From Actinomycetales bacterium (GTDB lineage: Bacteria; Actinomycetota; Actinomycetes; Actinomycetales; Cellulomonadaceae), in NCBI GenBank assembly GCA_020444245.1, contig JAHLLI010000012.1, positions 97,823 to 161,822 on the forward strand: a stretch of DNA of 64,000 nt, given 5' to 3'. Position 1 is the first letter of the stretch. The number at the start of each line of letters is the position of its first letter. The notes beneath the pieces are model-generated. The model ran no database searches and had not been told where the DNA came from. It saw only the letters and a program-made list of their open reading frames with translations. Of the stretch, positions 8,789-17,266 are shown in pieces. A program made the position numbers and the translations under genes.

Positions 8789-9463
8789 TCAGGCTGCGGT
8801 GAGCAGGGACGCGGCGTCGCGCGTCAGGTCCCCGGCCGCCCTGGCCAGCGTCTGCGACGACGGCACCACGACGCTCGGGGTGCCGGCACCACGGCCGGTC
8901 GCCTCGAGCACGGAGCCGTCCGGGTCGGCGACGACGTACGCGCCGTCGGTGAGCAGACCGAGGTGCCACGTGCTGTCGCCGGCGAGCACCATCCGCACGG
9001 ACTGGGCGGCCACGCCGTGGCGTGCAGCCCAGGCGGAGTCGCCCACCCGCTCGGCGGTCATGGTGAGCAGGGTGGTCGCCGCGGACGACAGGTCGTCGAG
9101 GTCGATCACCCAGCAACGCTCAGGCGTCGCCTGGTAGAACACCGCGGCGCTGCCACCGGAGGCGTGCGGCTGGACGTGGAGCACCAGGCCACCGGCGAGC
9201 GCGACCTGGATCTCGACGACGGCGTCCACGACGGACGGCGCCGGCGGCCGCTCGGCGGGCAGGGTGCGGATGCGGGCGTGGCCCGCGATCCGCAGCGCGC
9301 GGAGCGCGGTGAGGGTCTCACCGGCCGCGGCGAGGGCGCGGCGGTGGGCACGGTCGGTGTGGGCGGTGGCCCAGTCGTCGCCGTCGATCGTGAGGACGGG
9401 AAGGGTGGTGCCGGCGCCCCGGAGGGCGTCGAGCTCGGTCCGTCGGTTCGTGAAGGCGTGCAT
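8789..9463 (-). CDS. Hypothetical protein, 224 residues
   Basis: A soluble, alanine- and threonine-rich protein with no signal peptide, no membrane helix and no motif I recognise. It has a mixed alpha/beta character. Segments such as ECWVIDLDDLSS-like and WHLGLLTDGAYVVADPDGS resemble the ligand- or partner-binding cores of actinobacterial proteins of unknown function. Of two close ATGs (9469, 9463) the second has AAGAGG at a normal 7-base distance. It stands alone between a terminator and the sulfatase promoter region, which holds the palindrome CTGGCG-gat-CGCCAG at 9511-9525. Function unknown. Confidence 0.65.
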   Translation of the reverse strand: MHAFTNRRTELDALRGAGTTLPVLTIDGDDWATAHTDRAHRRALAAAGETLTALRALRIAGHARIRTLPAERPPAPSVVDAVVEIQVALAGGLVLHVQPHASGGSAAVFYQATPERCWVIDLDDLSSAATTLLTMTAERVGDSAWAARHGVAAQSVRMVLAGDSTWHLGLLTDGAYVVADPDGSVLEATGRGAGTPSVVVPSSQTLARAAGDLTRDAASLLTAA

Positions 9464-9708
9464 GGGCATACCTCTTCCAAGGTTGCGTCATCGGGGGTGT
9501 GCCAGGACTGCTGGCGGATCGCCAGTTCGGCTGGCACCACCAGCGTAGGCCGCCGACGCCCGGATGTCCACAATTCATGGGATGACTCGCCCGCGAGGTG
9601 GCACCCCAGCCTCCGCCGGCCCGGCCGGACGGGCGACACTCCCCTGATGACGGCGTGAGGTTCCGGAGCTACTGTCGGGGCACGGCAGGTCTTCAAAGGG
9701 GAAGCGCT

Positions 9709-11199
9709 ATGCCACACGACAAGCCGAACATCCTCGTCCTGTGGGGCGACGACATCGGGATCACCAACCTGAGCTGCTACTCGGACGGTCTGATGGGCTA
9801 CCGGACGCCCAACATCGACCGGGTCGCCACCGAGGGCGCACGGTTCACCGACTACTACGGCGAGCAGAGCTGCACCGCCGGCCGAGCGGCGTTCATCACC
9901 GGCCAGAACCCGTACCGCACCGGCCTGACCAAGGTCGGCATGCCGGGGGCGGACCTCGGCCTGCGGGACGAGGACCCCACCATCGCGACAGCGCTCAAGG
10001 AGCTCGGGTACGCGACCGGGCAGTTCGGCAAGAACCACTTCGGGGACCGCGACGAGTTCCTGCCGACCGAGCACGGCTTCGACGAGTTCTTCGGCAACCT
10101 CTACCACCTCAACGCCGAGGAGGAGCCCGAGGATGCCGACTACCCGGACCCGGAGGAGTTCCCGAACTTCCGCGACCGCTTCGGGCCGCGCGGCGTCATC
10201 CACAGCTGGGCGGACGGGCGCGTCGAGGACACCGGTCCGCTGACCAAGAAGCGCATGGAGACGATCGACGACGAGATCATCGACCCCGCGCAGCGCTTCA
10301 TCCGTGACGCCGTCGACGCCGAGCAGCCGTTCTTCCTGTGGTTCAACACCACCGGGATGCACTTCCGCACCCACATCGCGGAGGAGATCCGCGGCCAGGC
10401 CGGTCGGTGGCAGTCCGAGTACCACGACGCGATGGTCGAGCACGACAAGCGGATCGGCCGGATGCTCGACCTGCTCGACGAGCTGGGCATCGCCGACGAC
10501 ACGATCGTGCTCTACAGCACCGACAACGGCCCGCACATGAACACCTGGCCGGACGGCGGCATGACGCCGTTCCGCAACGAGAAGAACTCCAACTGGGAGG
10601 GCGCGTACCGGGTCCCGTCCCTGGTCAGGTGGCCGGGGAAGATCGCGCCGGGGACCGTGCTCAACGGCATCGTCAGCCACAACGACTGGTTCGTGACGCT
10701 GCTGGCCGCGGCGGGCGAGCCCGACATCGCCGCGAAGCTCAGGGCCGGGCACGAGCTGGCCGGGACGCGCTACAAGGTCCACCTCGACGGCTTCAACCAG
10801 CTGCCGTACCTCACCGGTGAGGTGGACAGCAGCCCGCGCCGGTACTTCTTCTACGTGTCCGACGACGGGGACCTCACAGCACTGCGGTTCGACAACTGGA
10901 AGCTCGTGTTCCTCGAGCAGCGTGCGAAGGGGACGCTCCAGGTCTGGGCCGAGCCGTTCACCGAGCTCAGGGTGCCCAAGATCTTCAACCTCCGCACCGA
11001 CCCGTTCGAGCGGGCCGACGTCACCTCGAACTCCTACTGGGACTGGGTGCTCTCGCGGGCCTACCTGGTGGTGCCCGCGCAGGCGTTCGTCGCCGAGATG
11101 GCGGCGACCCTCGGCGAGTTCCCGTCCCGCCAGGAGCCGTCGAGCTTCACGATCGGGAAGATGCTGGAGAAGCTCAAGGCCGGCATGCCGAGCTCGTGA
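9709..11199 (+). CDS. Type I sulfatase (arylsulfatase family)
   Basis: 496 residues, sulfatase domain throughout. The N-terminal metal site is PNILVLWGDDIG. The catalytic formylglycine motif is CTAGRAAFITG with Cys55 as the residue to be oxidised (C-x-A-x-R, Ala replacing the common Pro). Later metal ligands lie in YSTDNGPHMNTWPDGG. It would hydrolyse sulfate esters, releasing sulfate. No signal peptide is seen, so a cytoplasmic location is likely. A radical-SAM sulfatase maturase is encoded 1.1 kb away and probably installs the formylglycine. ATG 9709 follows AAAGGGGA. The downstream frame starts at the overlapping GTGA. Confidence 0.9.
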   Translation: MPHDKPNILVLWGDDIGITNLSCYSDGLMGYRTPNIDRVATEGARFTDYYGEQSCTAGRAAFITGQNPYRTGLTKVGMPGADLGLRDEDPTIATALKELGYATGQFGKNHFGDRDEFLPTEHGFDEFFGNLYHLNAEEEPEDADYPDPEEFPNFRDRFGPRGVIHSWADGRVEDTGPLTKKRMETIDDEIIDPAQRFIRDAVDAEQPFFLWFNTTGMHFRTHIAEEIRGQAGRWQSEYHDAMVEHDKRIGRMLDLLDELGIADDTIVLYSTDNGPHMNTWPDGGMTPFRNEKNSNWEGAYRVPSLVRWPGKIAPGTVLNGIVSHNDWFVTLLAAAGEPDIAAKLRAGHELAGTRYKVHLDGFNQLPYLTGEVDSSPRRYFFYVSDDGDLTALRFDNWKLVFLEQRAKGTLQVWAEPFTELRVPKIFNLRTDPFERADVTSNSYWDWVLSRAYLVVPAQAFVAEMAATLGEFPSRQEPSSFTIGKMLEKLKAGMPSS

Positions 11200-11402
11200 C
11201 CGTCCCGGGCACCGGGCGACACCGGTCGGACGGCTCGCCCGAGGTGGACCTGCTGCACGACGACGCCGAGCGCGAGCTCGCCTACCGCAGCGAGGCGGTG
11301 TCGTCCGGCTCCGCCGAGCCGGTCACCGAGGCGGCGACCCGCCTCGGCTGGACGACGGTGAGCATGCGGGACGACTGGGCGACGATCTTCCCCGAGGCCT
11401 GA
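11196..11402 (+). pseudogene. C-terminal remnant of a HAD-family phosphatase
   Basis: A 68-codon frame begins at a GTG overlapping the sulfatase stop. Its first ~15 residues look arbitrary. From residue 17 it reads VDLLHDDAERELAYRS and ends with GWTTVSMRDDWATIFPEA. These match, from memory, the last ~50 residues of HAD-like phosphatases that accompany this sulfatase type (typical endings: DDAEREFAY ... GWTVVSMKNDW). The ~200 residues holding the catalytic DxD and Lys motifs are absent. I read it as an internal deletion that left only the tail. A genuine small protein is possible but less likely. Confidence 0.65.
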
Positions 11403-11440
11403 CCGGCACCGACGACCGCCTGCGCCCCGCCGTCAGGAGA

Positions 11441-12238
11441 TCACCTCAGCTCCAGGTAGCCCGCGCGTTCGCACGCCTCGACCATGCGCCTGACGTCGTC
11501 GTAGCTCTGCGGTCCCACGGCGACGAAGCGATCGATCACGCCCCGAGCCAGGGCCCGCCCGGTCGCGGGGTCCAGGTGCATCGACACCAGGGCGTCCTGG
11601 ATCCGCGAGCGCAGGGCCGGGTCGATCCTCCTGCTGACGGCGACCGGCTGGATGGTCGACGGCCCGAGGGCCTCCAGCACGCGCAGCCGCGCCGCCAGCT
11701 CGGGGTGGTCGCGCAGCTCGACCTCCAGCACCTGCGAGTCGATGGCCGATGCGTCGACCTCGCCCTCGGCGACGAGCCGGATCGCGGCCTCGTGGAGGCC
11801 CGCCTCGACGACCTCGCCGAAGAAGCCGCCCGTGAGCCCCCGCTCGACCATCGTGTACCGCGTGATCCCGTAGCCGGACTGCGACAGCCGCTCGTTGTAC
11901 GCCCACGAGCGGCCCCGCAGGTCGGCGAACGACCGGACAGGGCTGTCCCGTCGGACGATCACGTCCGAGTAGTAGATCGGCCGACCGCCGTAGCGGGCCC
12001 CGGCGAGCACCGGTGCGGCCACGGGGATCGCCAGGTCGACGCCCTCCCGCTCGAACATGACGTAGGGCAGGCTGCACACGAAGCAGACGTCGTCGACGTC
12101 CGCGCGGCAGGACTCGTAGTCCGTCTCGACGACGAGCTCGGTGGAGCACTCCAGGACCTCGCCGACCCGGTCCGTGATGGCCTGGTAGACGTCCAGCATG
12201 TCGGGCGCGAGGTAGGTGCCGAAACGCAGGTCGGCCAT
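11441..12238 (-). CDS. PhnD-like solute-binding protein without signal peptide
   Basis: 265 residues. The fold is that of type II periplasmic binding proteins of the phosphate/phosphite/phosphonate (PhnD, PF12974) family: FGTYLAPDM at the start, YYSDVIVRRDSPVRSFADLRGRSWAYNE in the centre, and SGYGITRYTMVERG. Unusually it starts directly with the mature domain, so it has no signal peptide or lipobox and should stay in the cytoplasm. No permease or ATPase for it is nearby. GGAGG eight bases before ATG 12238 fixes the start. It follows the maturase gene on the same strand (27-base gap), so it may sense or bind a small anion for the sulfatase locus. That role is inference. Confidence 0.8.
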   Translation of the reverse strand: MADLRFGTYLAPDMLDVYQAITDRVGEVLECSTELVVETDYESCRADVDDVCFVCSLPYVMFEREGVDLAIPVAAPVLAGARYGGRPIYYSDVIVRRDSPVRSFADLRGRSWAYNERLSQSGYGITRYTMVERGLTGGFFGEVVEAGLHEAAIRLVAEGEVDASAIDSQVLEVELRDHPELAARLRVLEALGPSTIQPVAVSRRIDPALRSRIQDALVSMHLDPATGRALARGVIDRFVAVGPQSYDDVRRMVEACERAGYLELR

Positions 12239-12265
12239 CGGCGTCACCTCCGGGAGCGGCCGCGC

Positions 12266-13690
12266 TCAGCCTTGCTCGGCTGCCCGCGCGCCCGTCGCAC
12301 GACGACCCCGTTCGGTGACCGGACGGCGAGGGATGCCGACCTCCGGCGGCTCCGGCCCCGGACCGGAGCCGGGCCGTGCGCCGCGTCGCGCCGTCTCCTG
12401 GTTCCAGTCGTCGACGAGCTGCTGCCCACCCCGGGCGAGGATCTCCATCACGTCGGTGGCCGGGTGCCCGCGCCGCATCAGCCCGAGCATGATCTTCATG
12501 GGCACGTCCACGTGGTGGAAGAAGTCCTTGAACCCGGCGCACAGGTAGTTCAGGCCCGGCTCGCCGTCCGGCGTCGTCAGGAACCGGTTCTTCGGGCACT
12601 CGCCGTGACATGCGAACCGGACGTCGCACTCGCGGCAGTAGGCCGGCAGCGAGTCGCGCTCGTCCTGGCCGAACGCGTGCTGGCGCCGGCTGGAGACCAG
12701 GTCGTCGATGGAGGTCTCGCCGATGTTGCCCACCAGGTACTCCGGGTCGACGAAGTGGTCGCACGAGTACAGGTCGCCGTTGTGCTCGAGCGCCATGCCG
12801 AGCCCGCACGTCTCGTCGAAGACGCACATCCCCGAGCTGCCCAACCCCGCCCAGTTGCGGGCCGCGGCCTCGAAGGTCTGCACGAACACCCGGCCGACGT
12901 CGTGCTGCACCCACTCGTCGAACACGGTGGTGAGGAAGGTGCCGAACTGCTCGGGCCCGACCGACCGCGACGAGGCGTGCAGGCCGCGCAGGTCGGCCGG
13001 TGCACCGTGCTCGTCGACCCGCTCGACCACCGGGATGAACTGCATCCACGCGGTGCCCACCTCGTCCCGCAGGAACCGGTAGACCTCCAGCGGGTGGTCG
13101 CCGTTGACCCGGTTCACCGTGGTCAGGACGTTGTGCTCGACGCGGTGCTTCTGGAGCAGCCGCAGCCCCCGCATCACCTGGTCGAACGTCCCCCGGCCGG
13201 CCTTGTTGACCCGGAACGCGTCGTGCAGCTCCCGCGGGCCGTCGATGCTGATCCCCACGAGGTACTCGTGCTCGGCGAGGAACGCGCACCACTCGTCGTC
13301 GAGCAGGGTCCCGTTGGTCTGGATCGTGTTGAGGAACGTCATCCCGGGGCGGCGGTAGCGGTCCTCGAGCGCGACGACCTTCCGGAAGAAGTCCAGGCCC
13401 ATCAGCGTCGGCTCGCCGCCCTGCCAGGCCACGGTGACCTGCGGGGTCCGGTGCTGGTCGATCAGCGAGCGGAGGTAGGTGTCGAGCACCTCGTCCGACA
13501 TCCGGAACGTGTCGCCCTCGTACAGCTGCTCCTTGTCCAGGAAGAAGCAGTAGCTGCACCCGAGGTTGCAGATCGCTCCGGTGGGCTTGGCCAGGACATG
13601 GACGCTCGGCGGCGACCAGGCGCGCTCGCCGCCGTCCCCGCCGGACGGGCGGACCGTGGGCGTGGGCAGCGGCGTGCGGGAGTCCGTCAC
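12266..13690 (-). CDS. Anaerobic-type sulfatase-maturating enzyme (radical SAM, SPASM)
   Basis: 474 residues. The radical-SAM cluster motif is CNLGCSYC (Cys41, Cys45, Cys48), followed by VAWQGGEPTLMGLDFF and LTTVNRVNG. The C-terminal SPASM region has many cysteines (CGLGMALEHNGDLYSCDHF, YCRECDVRFACHGECPK) for two more Fe4S4 clusters. The enzyme oxidises the active-site Cys or Ser of sulfatases to formylglycine with S-adenosylmethionine. Its neighbour at 9709-11199 is the obvious substrate. A 60-residue disordered, Arg/Pro-rich tail is extra compared with the family. The GTG start has no ribosome site and overlaps a tiny leader frame (see 13687-13716). Confidence 0.92.
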   Translation of the reverse strand: MTDSRTPLPTPTVRPSGGDGGERAWSPPSVHVLAKPTGAICNLGCSYCFFLDKEQLYEGDTFRMSDEVLDTYLRSLIDQHRTPQVTVAWQGGEPTLMGLDFFRKVVALEDRYRRPGMTFLNTIQTNGTLLDDEWCAFLAEHEYLVGISIDGPRELHDAFRVNKAGRGTFDQVMRGLRLLQKHRVEHNVLTTVNRVNGDHPLEVYRFLRDEVGTAWMQFIPVVERVDEHGAPADLRGLHASSRSVGPEQFGTFLTTVFDEWVQHDVGRVFVQTFEAAARNWAGLGSSGMCVFDETCGLGMALEHNGDLYSCDHFVDPEYLVGNIGETSIDDLVSSRRQHAFGQDERDSLPAYCRECDVRFACHGECPKNRFLTTPDGEPGLNYLCAGFKDFFHHVDVPMKIMLGLMRRGHPATDVMEILARGGQQLVDDWNQETARRGARPGSGPGPEPPEVGIPRRPVTERGRRATGARAAEQG

Positions 13691-13716
13691 GATGCCGACC
13701 CCCGCGCCGCGGCCAT
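13687..13716 (-). CDS. Putative nine-codon leader frame before the maturase gene
   Basis: On the minus strand TAGCAT (13724-13729) is followed after 7 bases by ATG (13716), then eight codons and TGA, encoding MAAARGSAS. The last base of the final sense codon plus the TGA forms GTGA, the start of the maturase gene. A leaderless mRNA would be translated from this ATG, and ribosomes finishing it would re-initiate on the maturase GTG, which has no Shine-Dalgarno site of its own. Seen in sequence; function inferred. Confidence 0.4.
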   Translation of the reverse strand: MAAARGSAS

Positions 13717-13769
13717 GCCAGCGATGCTAACCCGCGGTGTTCAGGGCGCCGCGGAGAGCGCCCTCGGCG

Positions 13770-14837
13770 TCAGCTCCCTGGGCGGGCCCGCAGGTACTGG
13801 TCGGGCCAGTAGACGTCGGCGCCGAGCTCGGCGGCCGCGCGCTGCGCAAAGCTCGGGTCGCGAAGCAGCTCGCGGCCCAGGAACACCGCGTCCGCGCGGC
13901 CGCTGGCGACGATCTGCTCGGCCTGCTCGGGCTCGGTGATGAGCCCCACGGCCGCGACGGGCAGCCCGGAGACCTCCTTGATCCGGGTGGCGAGCGGCAC
14001 CTGGTACCCGGGGCTCGGGCTGATCTGCTGCTCGGGCGAGTTGCCGCCGCTGGACACGTCGACCAGGTCGACGCCGTGGTCCGCGAGCGTCCGCGCCACG
14101 CGGGCCGTCTCGTCGAGGTCCAGGCCGCCGTCCGCCCAGTCCGTCGCGCTGACCCGCACCAGGAGCGGCCGGTCGTCCGGCCACACGGCGCGCACGGCGT
14201 CGACCACGTCAAGCAGCAGGCGGCTGCGGCCGGCGAGGTCACCGCCCCAGGCGTCGGTGCGCAGGTTGGTCAGCGGGGACAGGAACTGGTGCAGCAGGTA
14301 GCCGTGCGCGGCGTGCACCTCGGCCACCTCGAAGCCGGCGTCCAGCGAACGACGCGCCGCGTCGGCCCATGCCTGAGGGAGGGCGCGGAGCTCGTCGGCG
14401 GTGAGCTCGCGCGGCGCCGGCCAGTCCGCGTAGCCCACGGCCGACGCGCCGACGGTGGGCCACCCGCCCTCCTCGACGGGCGCGTAGCCGCGGCCCCGCC
14501 ATGGCGCCCGGGTCGACGCCTTCCGCCCGGCGTGGGCCAGCTGGATCGCCGGCACGGCGCCCTGCGACCGGAGGAAGTCGGTGATCCGCCGGTAGTCGGC
14601 AGCCTGCTCGTCGTTCCAGATCCCGGCGTCCTGCGGGGAGATCCGACCCTCGGGCACCACGGCCGTCGCCTCGCTCATCACGAGCCCGGCACCGCCCCGT
14701 GCGAAGGAGCCCAGGTGGACCAGGTGCCAGTCCGTCGGGCGGCCGTCGACGGACGAGTACTGGCACATGGGCGAGACCCACACCCTGTTCCGGATCGTCG
14801 TGCCACGCAGGGTCAGGGGCGAGAAGAGGGTGCTCAC
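13770..14837 (-). CDS. NADH:flavin oxidoreductase, old yellow enzyme family (YqjM-like)
   Basis: 355 residues. The TIM-barrel FMN enzyme signature is clear: LFSPLTLRGTTIRNRVWVSPMCQYS at the N-terminus, IQLAHAGRKAS in the middle, EVAEVHAAHGYLLHQFLSPLTN with the substrate-binding His pair, and AVGLITEPEQAEQI near the end. The M-C-Q-Y motif puts it with thermophilic-like/YqjM ene-reductases, which reduce activated C=C bonds with NAD(P)H. Start: GTG 14837 is the only in-frame start near the domain boundary. Divergent from the DUF2252 gene. Physiological substrate unknown. Confidence 0.9.
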   Translation of the reverse strand: MSTLFSPLTLRGTTIRNRVWVSPMCQYSSVDGRPTDWHLVHLGSFARGGAGLVMSEATAVVPEGRISPQDAGIWNDEQAADYRRITDFLRSQGAVPAIQLAHAGRKASTRAPWRGRGYAPVEEGGWPTVGASAVGYADWPAPRELTADELRALPQAWADAARRSLDAGFEVAEVHAAHGYLLHQFLSPLTNLRTDAWGGDLAGRSRLLLDVVDAVRAVWPDDRPLLVRVSATDWADGGLDLDETARVARTLADHGVDLVDVSSGGNSPEQQISPSPGYQVPLATRIKEVSGLPVAAVGLITEPEQAEQIVASGRADAVFLGRELLRDPSFAQRAAAELGADVYWPDQYLRARPGS

Positions 14838-14955
14838 GACGGTCGCAACCCGCGGCGGCCCCGTGATGTTCCGCGGGCGCCGGAGCCGCCCCGATGCCCG
14901 CGCCGGGGGACGGCGATACGGTCGGGCCAGGACAGTCGACGCACCGAGGTGTCGC

Positions 14956-16380
14956 ATGCAGCCCGACCTCACGCCACGAGGGCACGTGGTGCTCGCCGAC
15001 GCGGACAGCCGCTCGTTCGCCTCGCTCCGCCGCCGGCCCACCACCCGCGCCGAGCGCTACGCGATCGGGCGCGGGCTCCGCAAGACCGTGCCACGGTCCT
15101 CGCTCGGCGAGTGGGCCCCGCCGGTCGGTCGCCCGGACCCGATCACCCTGGTCATGGAGTCGCACGAGGGCCGGCTCGACCGGCTGATCCCGGTGCGCGT
15201 GGGCCGCATGGTGGCCTCGCCGTACGGGTTCCTGCGCGGCACGGCGATCGTCATGGCCGACGACGTCGCCCACCTGCCCGCGACCGGCATCACCCCGGTG
15301 GTGTGCGGGGACTCGCACCTGGGCAACTTCGGGTTCTACGCGTCGCCGGAGCGTGACCTCGTCATCGACCTCAACGACTTCGACGAGGCGCACCCGGGCG
15401 CCTGGGAGTGGGACCTGCGCCGACTGGTCGCGAGCATCTGGGTCGCCGGGCGGCAGAACGGCGCGACCGAGGACGACTGCCGCGACGCCGTGCTGTCCTG
15501 CGCGCGCTCCTACCGCGAGGAGATCCGGCACCTCGCCGACCTCCCGCTGATGCTGCGCTCGTTCGAGCGGCTCGACGCGGACCGGCTGCACGCCCACGCC
15601 ACGCAGGACACCCTCGTCGCCGAGATCGACCGGGCCGCCGCGCGGGCCCGCACCCGGACCAGCGACCGCGCGCTGCCACGCTTCACGCAGGAGACCGACG
15701 GCGAGCGCCACATCGTCGAGGAGCCGCCCCTCATCACGCGCGTCGACGGCCCGGCCGCGGAGCAGATCGCCGAGGCCCTCGACGACTACCTGGAGACGCT
15801 CGCCCCGCACTGGCGGCGCGTGCTCGGCGGCTACACGCTGCTCGACGTGGCGCACAAGGTGGTCGGCGTCGGCTCGGTGGGGCTGCGCGCGTACGTGGCC
15901 CTGCTCGAGGGCTCCAGCCCGGAGGACGTCGTGTTCCTCCAGCTCAAGCAGGCCAGGCGGTCGGTGCTGGCCAAGTACGTGCACGGCGACAGCGCCTGGC
16001 ACGCGCACCAGGGCCAGCGGGTGGTCGAGTACCAGCAGGCGCTGCAGACCGTCTCCGACCCGCTGCTCGGCTGGACGACGGTGGACGGGCGCCAGTACTA
16101 CGTGCGGCAGTTCCGCAACATGAAGGGCACGGTCGCGCTGGACTCGATCGACGCCGCGGCCCTCACCGACTACGCGGGGATCGTGGGCCACCTGCTGGCC
16201 AAGGGGCACGCCAGGACCAGCGGCGCCTCGATGATCGCGGGCTACCTCGGGCGGTCGGACAAGGTGGACCGGGCGATGGCCCGCTTCGCGCGCAGCTACG
16301 CCGACCAGACCGAGGCCGACCACGCGGAGCTGGTCCGGGCGGTCGACCGCGGCGTCCTGCCGATCGAGAGCGGCGTGTGA
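14956..16380 (+). CDS. DUF2252 protein (kinase-like fold)
   Basis: 474 residues. Characteristic DUF2252 motifs are RVGRMVASPYGFLRG, CGDSHLGNFGFYA and DLNDFDEAHPGAWEWDLRRL. The D-x-H-x-x-N and D-x-N-D-x-D pattern resembles the catalytic and metal-binding loops of aminoglycoside-phosphotransferase-like kinases, a parallel often noted for the family. No enzymatic role is established. Cytoplasmic. ATG 14956 begins the conserved region; a TACGGT -10-like hexamer lies near 14917. Its stop overlaps the AraC gene (GTGA). Confidence 0.85.
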   Translation: MQPDLTPRGHVVLADADSRSFASLRRRPTTRAERYAIGRGLRKTVPRSSLGEWAPPVGRPDPITLVMESHEGRLDRLIPVRVGRMVASPYGFLRGTAIVMADDVAHLPATGITPVVCGDSHLGNFGFYASPERDLVIDLNDFDEAHPGAWEWDLRRLVASIWVAGRQNGATEDDCRDAVLSCARSYREEIRHLADLPLMLRSFERLDADRLHAHATQDTLVAEIDRAAARARTRTSDRALPRFTQETDGERHIVEEPPLITRVDGPAAEQIAEALDDYLETLAPHWRRVLGGYTLLDVAHKVVGVGSVGLRAYVALLEGSSPEDVVFLQLKQARRSVLAKYVHGDSAWHAHQGQRVVEYQQALQTVSDPLLGWTTVDGRQYYVRQFRNMKGTVALDSIDAAALTDYAGIVGHLLAKGHARTSGASMIAGYLGRSDKVDRAMARFARSYADQTEADHAELVRAVDRGVLPIESGV

Positions 16381-16808
16381 CCGGGGACGAGCGGCTGCGC
16401 GACCTCGCGCGGCTGCGCCGGGTGCGGGACCGGATCGACCGCGAGTACGCCCAGCCGCTCGACGTCGAGGCGCTCGCGCGGGGCGAGCACATGTCGGCCG
16501 GGCACCTGAGCCGGGAGTTCCGGCGCGCGTTCGGCGAGACGCCGTACAGCTACCTCATGACCCGCCGGATCGAGCGCGCGATGGCCTTGCTGCGCCGCGG
16601 CGACCTGAGCGTGACCGAGGTGTGCTTCGCGGTCGGCTGCCAGTCGCTGGGCACGTTCTCGACACGGTTCTCCGAGCTGGTCGGGATCCCGCCGAGCGTC
16701 TACCGCCGGCGCGCCTCGGACGCCACGGCCGGGCTGCCGACCTGCGTCACCAAGCAGGTCACCCGACCGGTCAGGAATCGAGAAGCACTCCTCACCGACC
16801 ACGCCTAG
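16377..16808 (+). CDS. AraC-family regulator, DNA-binding domain only
   Basis: 143 residues, essentially a double helix-turn-helix: PLDVEALARGEHMSAGHLSREFRRAFGETPYSYLMTRRIERAM, then VTEVCFAVGCQSLGTFSTRFSELVGIPPSVYRR. No ligand-binding domain is attached. It overlaps DUF2252 by GTGA and is followed 10 bases later by a VOC gene. Such AraC-VOC pairs are common in actinobacteria and the regulator likely controls the VOC gene. Confidence 0.88.
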   Translation: MTGDERLRDLARLRRVRDRIDREYAQPLDVEALARGEHMSAGHLSREFRRAFGETPYSYLMTRRIERAMALLRRGDLSVTEVCFAVGCQSLGTFSTRFSELVGIPPSVYRRRASDATAGLPTCVTKQVTRPVRNREALLTDHA

Positions 16809-16818
16809 CGTGACGGCC

Positions 16819-17229
16819 ATGGACCTCACCATCCACTCCAGCTTCCTGCCGCACACCGACCCGGAGGCCTCGATGGCCTTCTACCGGGACGTCCTGGGGT
16901 TCGAGGTGCGCCTCGACGTCGGTCAGGGCGAGATGCGCTGGATCACCGTCGGGCCGCCCGACCAGCCCGACACGGCGATCGTGCTGCACCCGCCGGGCGT
17001 CACGCCCGGCCTCACCGACGACGAGCGCCGCACGCTGGTCGAGCTCGTGACCAAGGGCAGCTACTTCGGCGTCAACCTAGCGAGCCACGACCTCGACGGC
17101 GCTTTCGCCGCGATCGAGGCGAGCGGCGCCGAGGTGGTCCAGGAGCCGACCGACCAGCCCTACGGCCTGCGTGACTGCGCGGTTCGCGACCCCGCGGGCA
17201 ACATGATCCGGATCCAGCAGCTGCCGTAG
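16819..17229 (+). CDS. VOC-family (glyoxalase/bleomycin-resistance fold) protein
   Basis: 136 residues with the two beta-alpha-beta-beta-beta modules of the vicinal oxygen chelate fold: MAFYRDVLGFEVRLDV first, and EPTDQPYGLRDCAVRDPAGNMIRIQQ last, the latter carrying a usual metal-ligand position. Substrate unknown. TAGCGT (16806-16811) stands 7 bases before ATG 16819, so this start was chosen over the GTG at 16810, and the message is probably leaderless. The promoter lies within the end of the AraC gene. Confidence 0.85.
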   Translation: MDLTIHSSFLPHTDPEASMAFYRDVLGFEVRLDVGQGEMRWITVGPPDQPDTAIVLHPPGVTPGLTDDERRTLVELVTKGSYFGVNLASHDLDGAFAAIEASGAEVVQEPTDQPYGLRDCAVRDPAGNMIRIQQLP

Positions 17230-17266
17230 CCGGGCGCGTGTCGGACGCCGGGAATACGCTCCGGCG

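Noticed and set aside
10817..13939. A very long open plus-strand frame (over 1000 codons) across the sulfatase end, PhnD-like and maturase genes
   Set aside because: It is antisense to two genes with clear catalytic motifs, and its own translation has no domain and abnormal composition.
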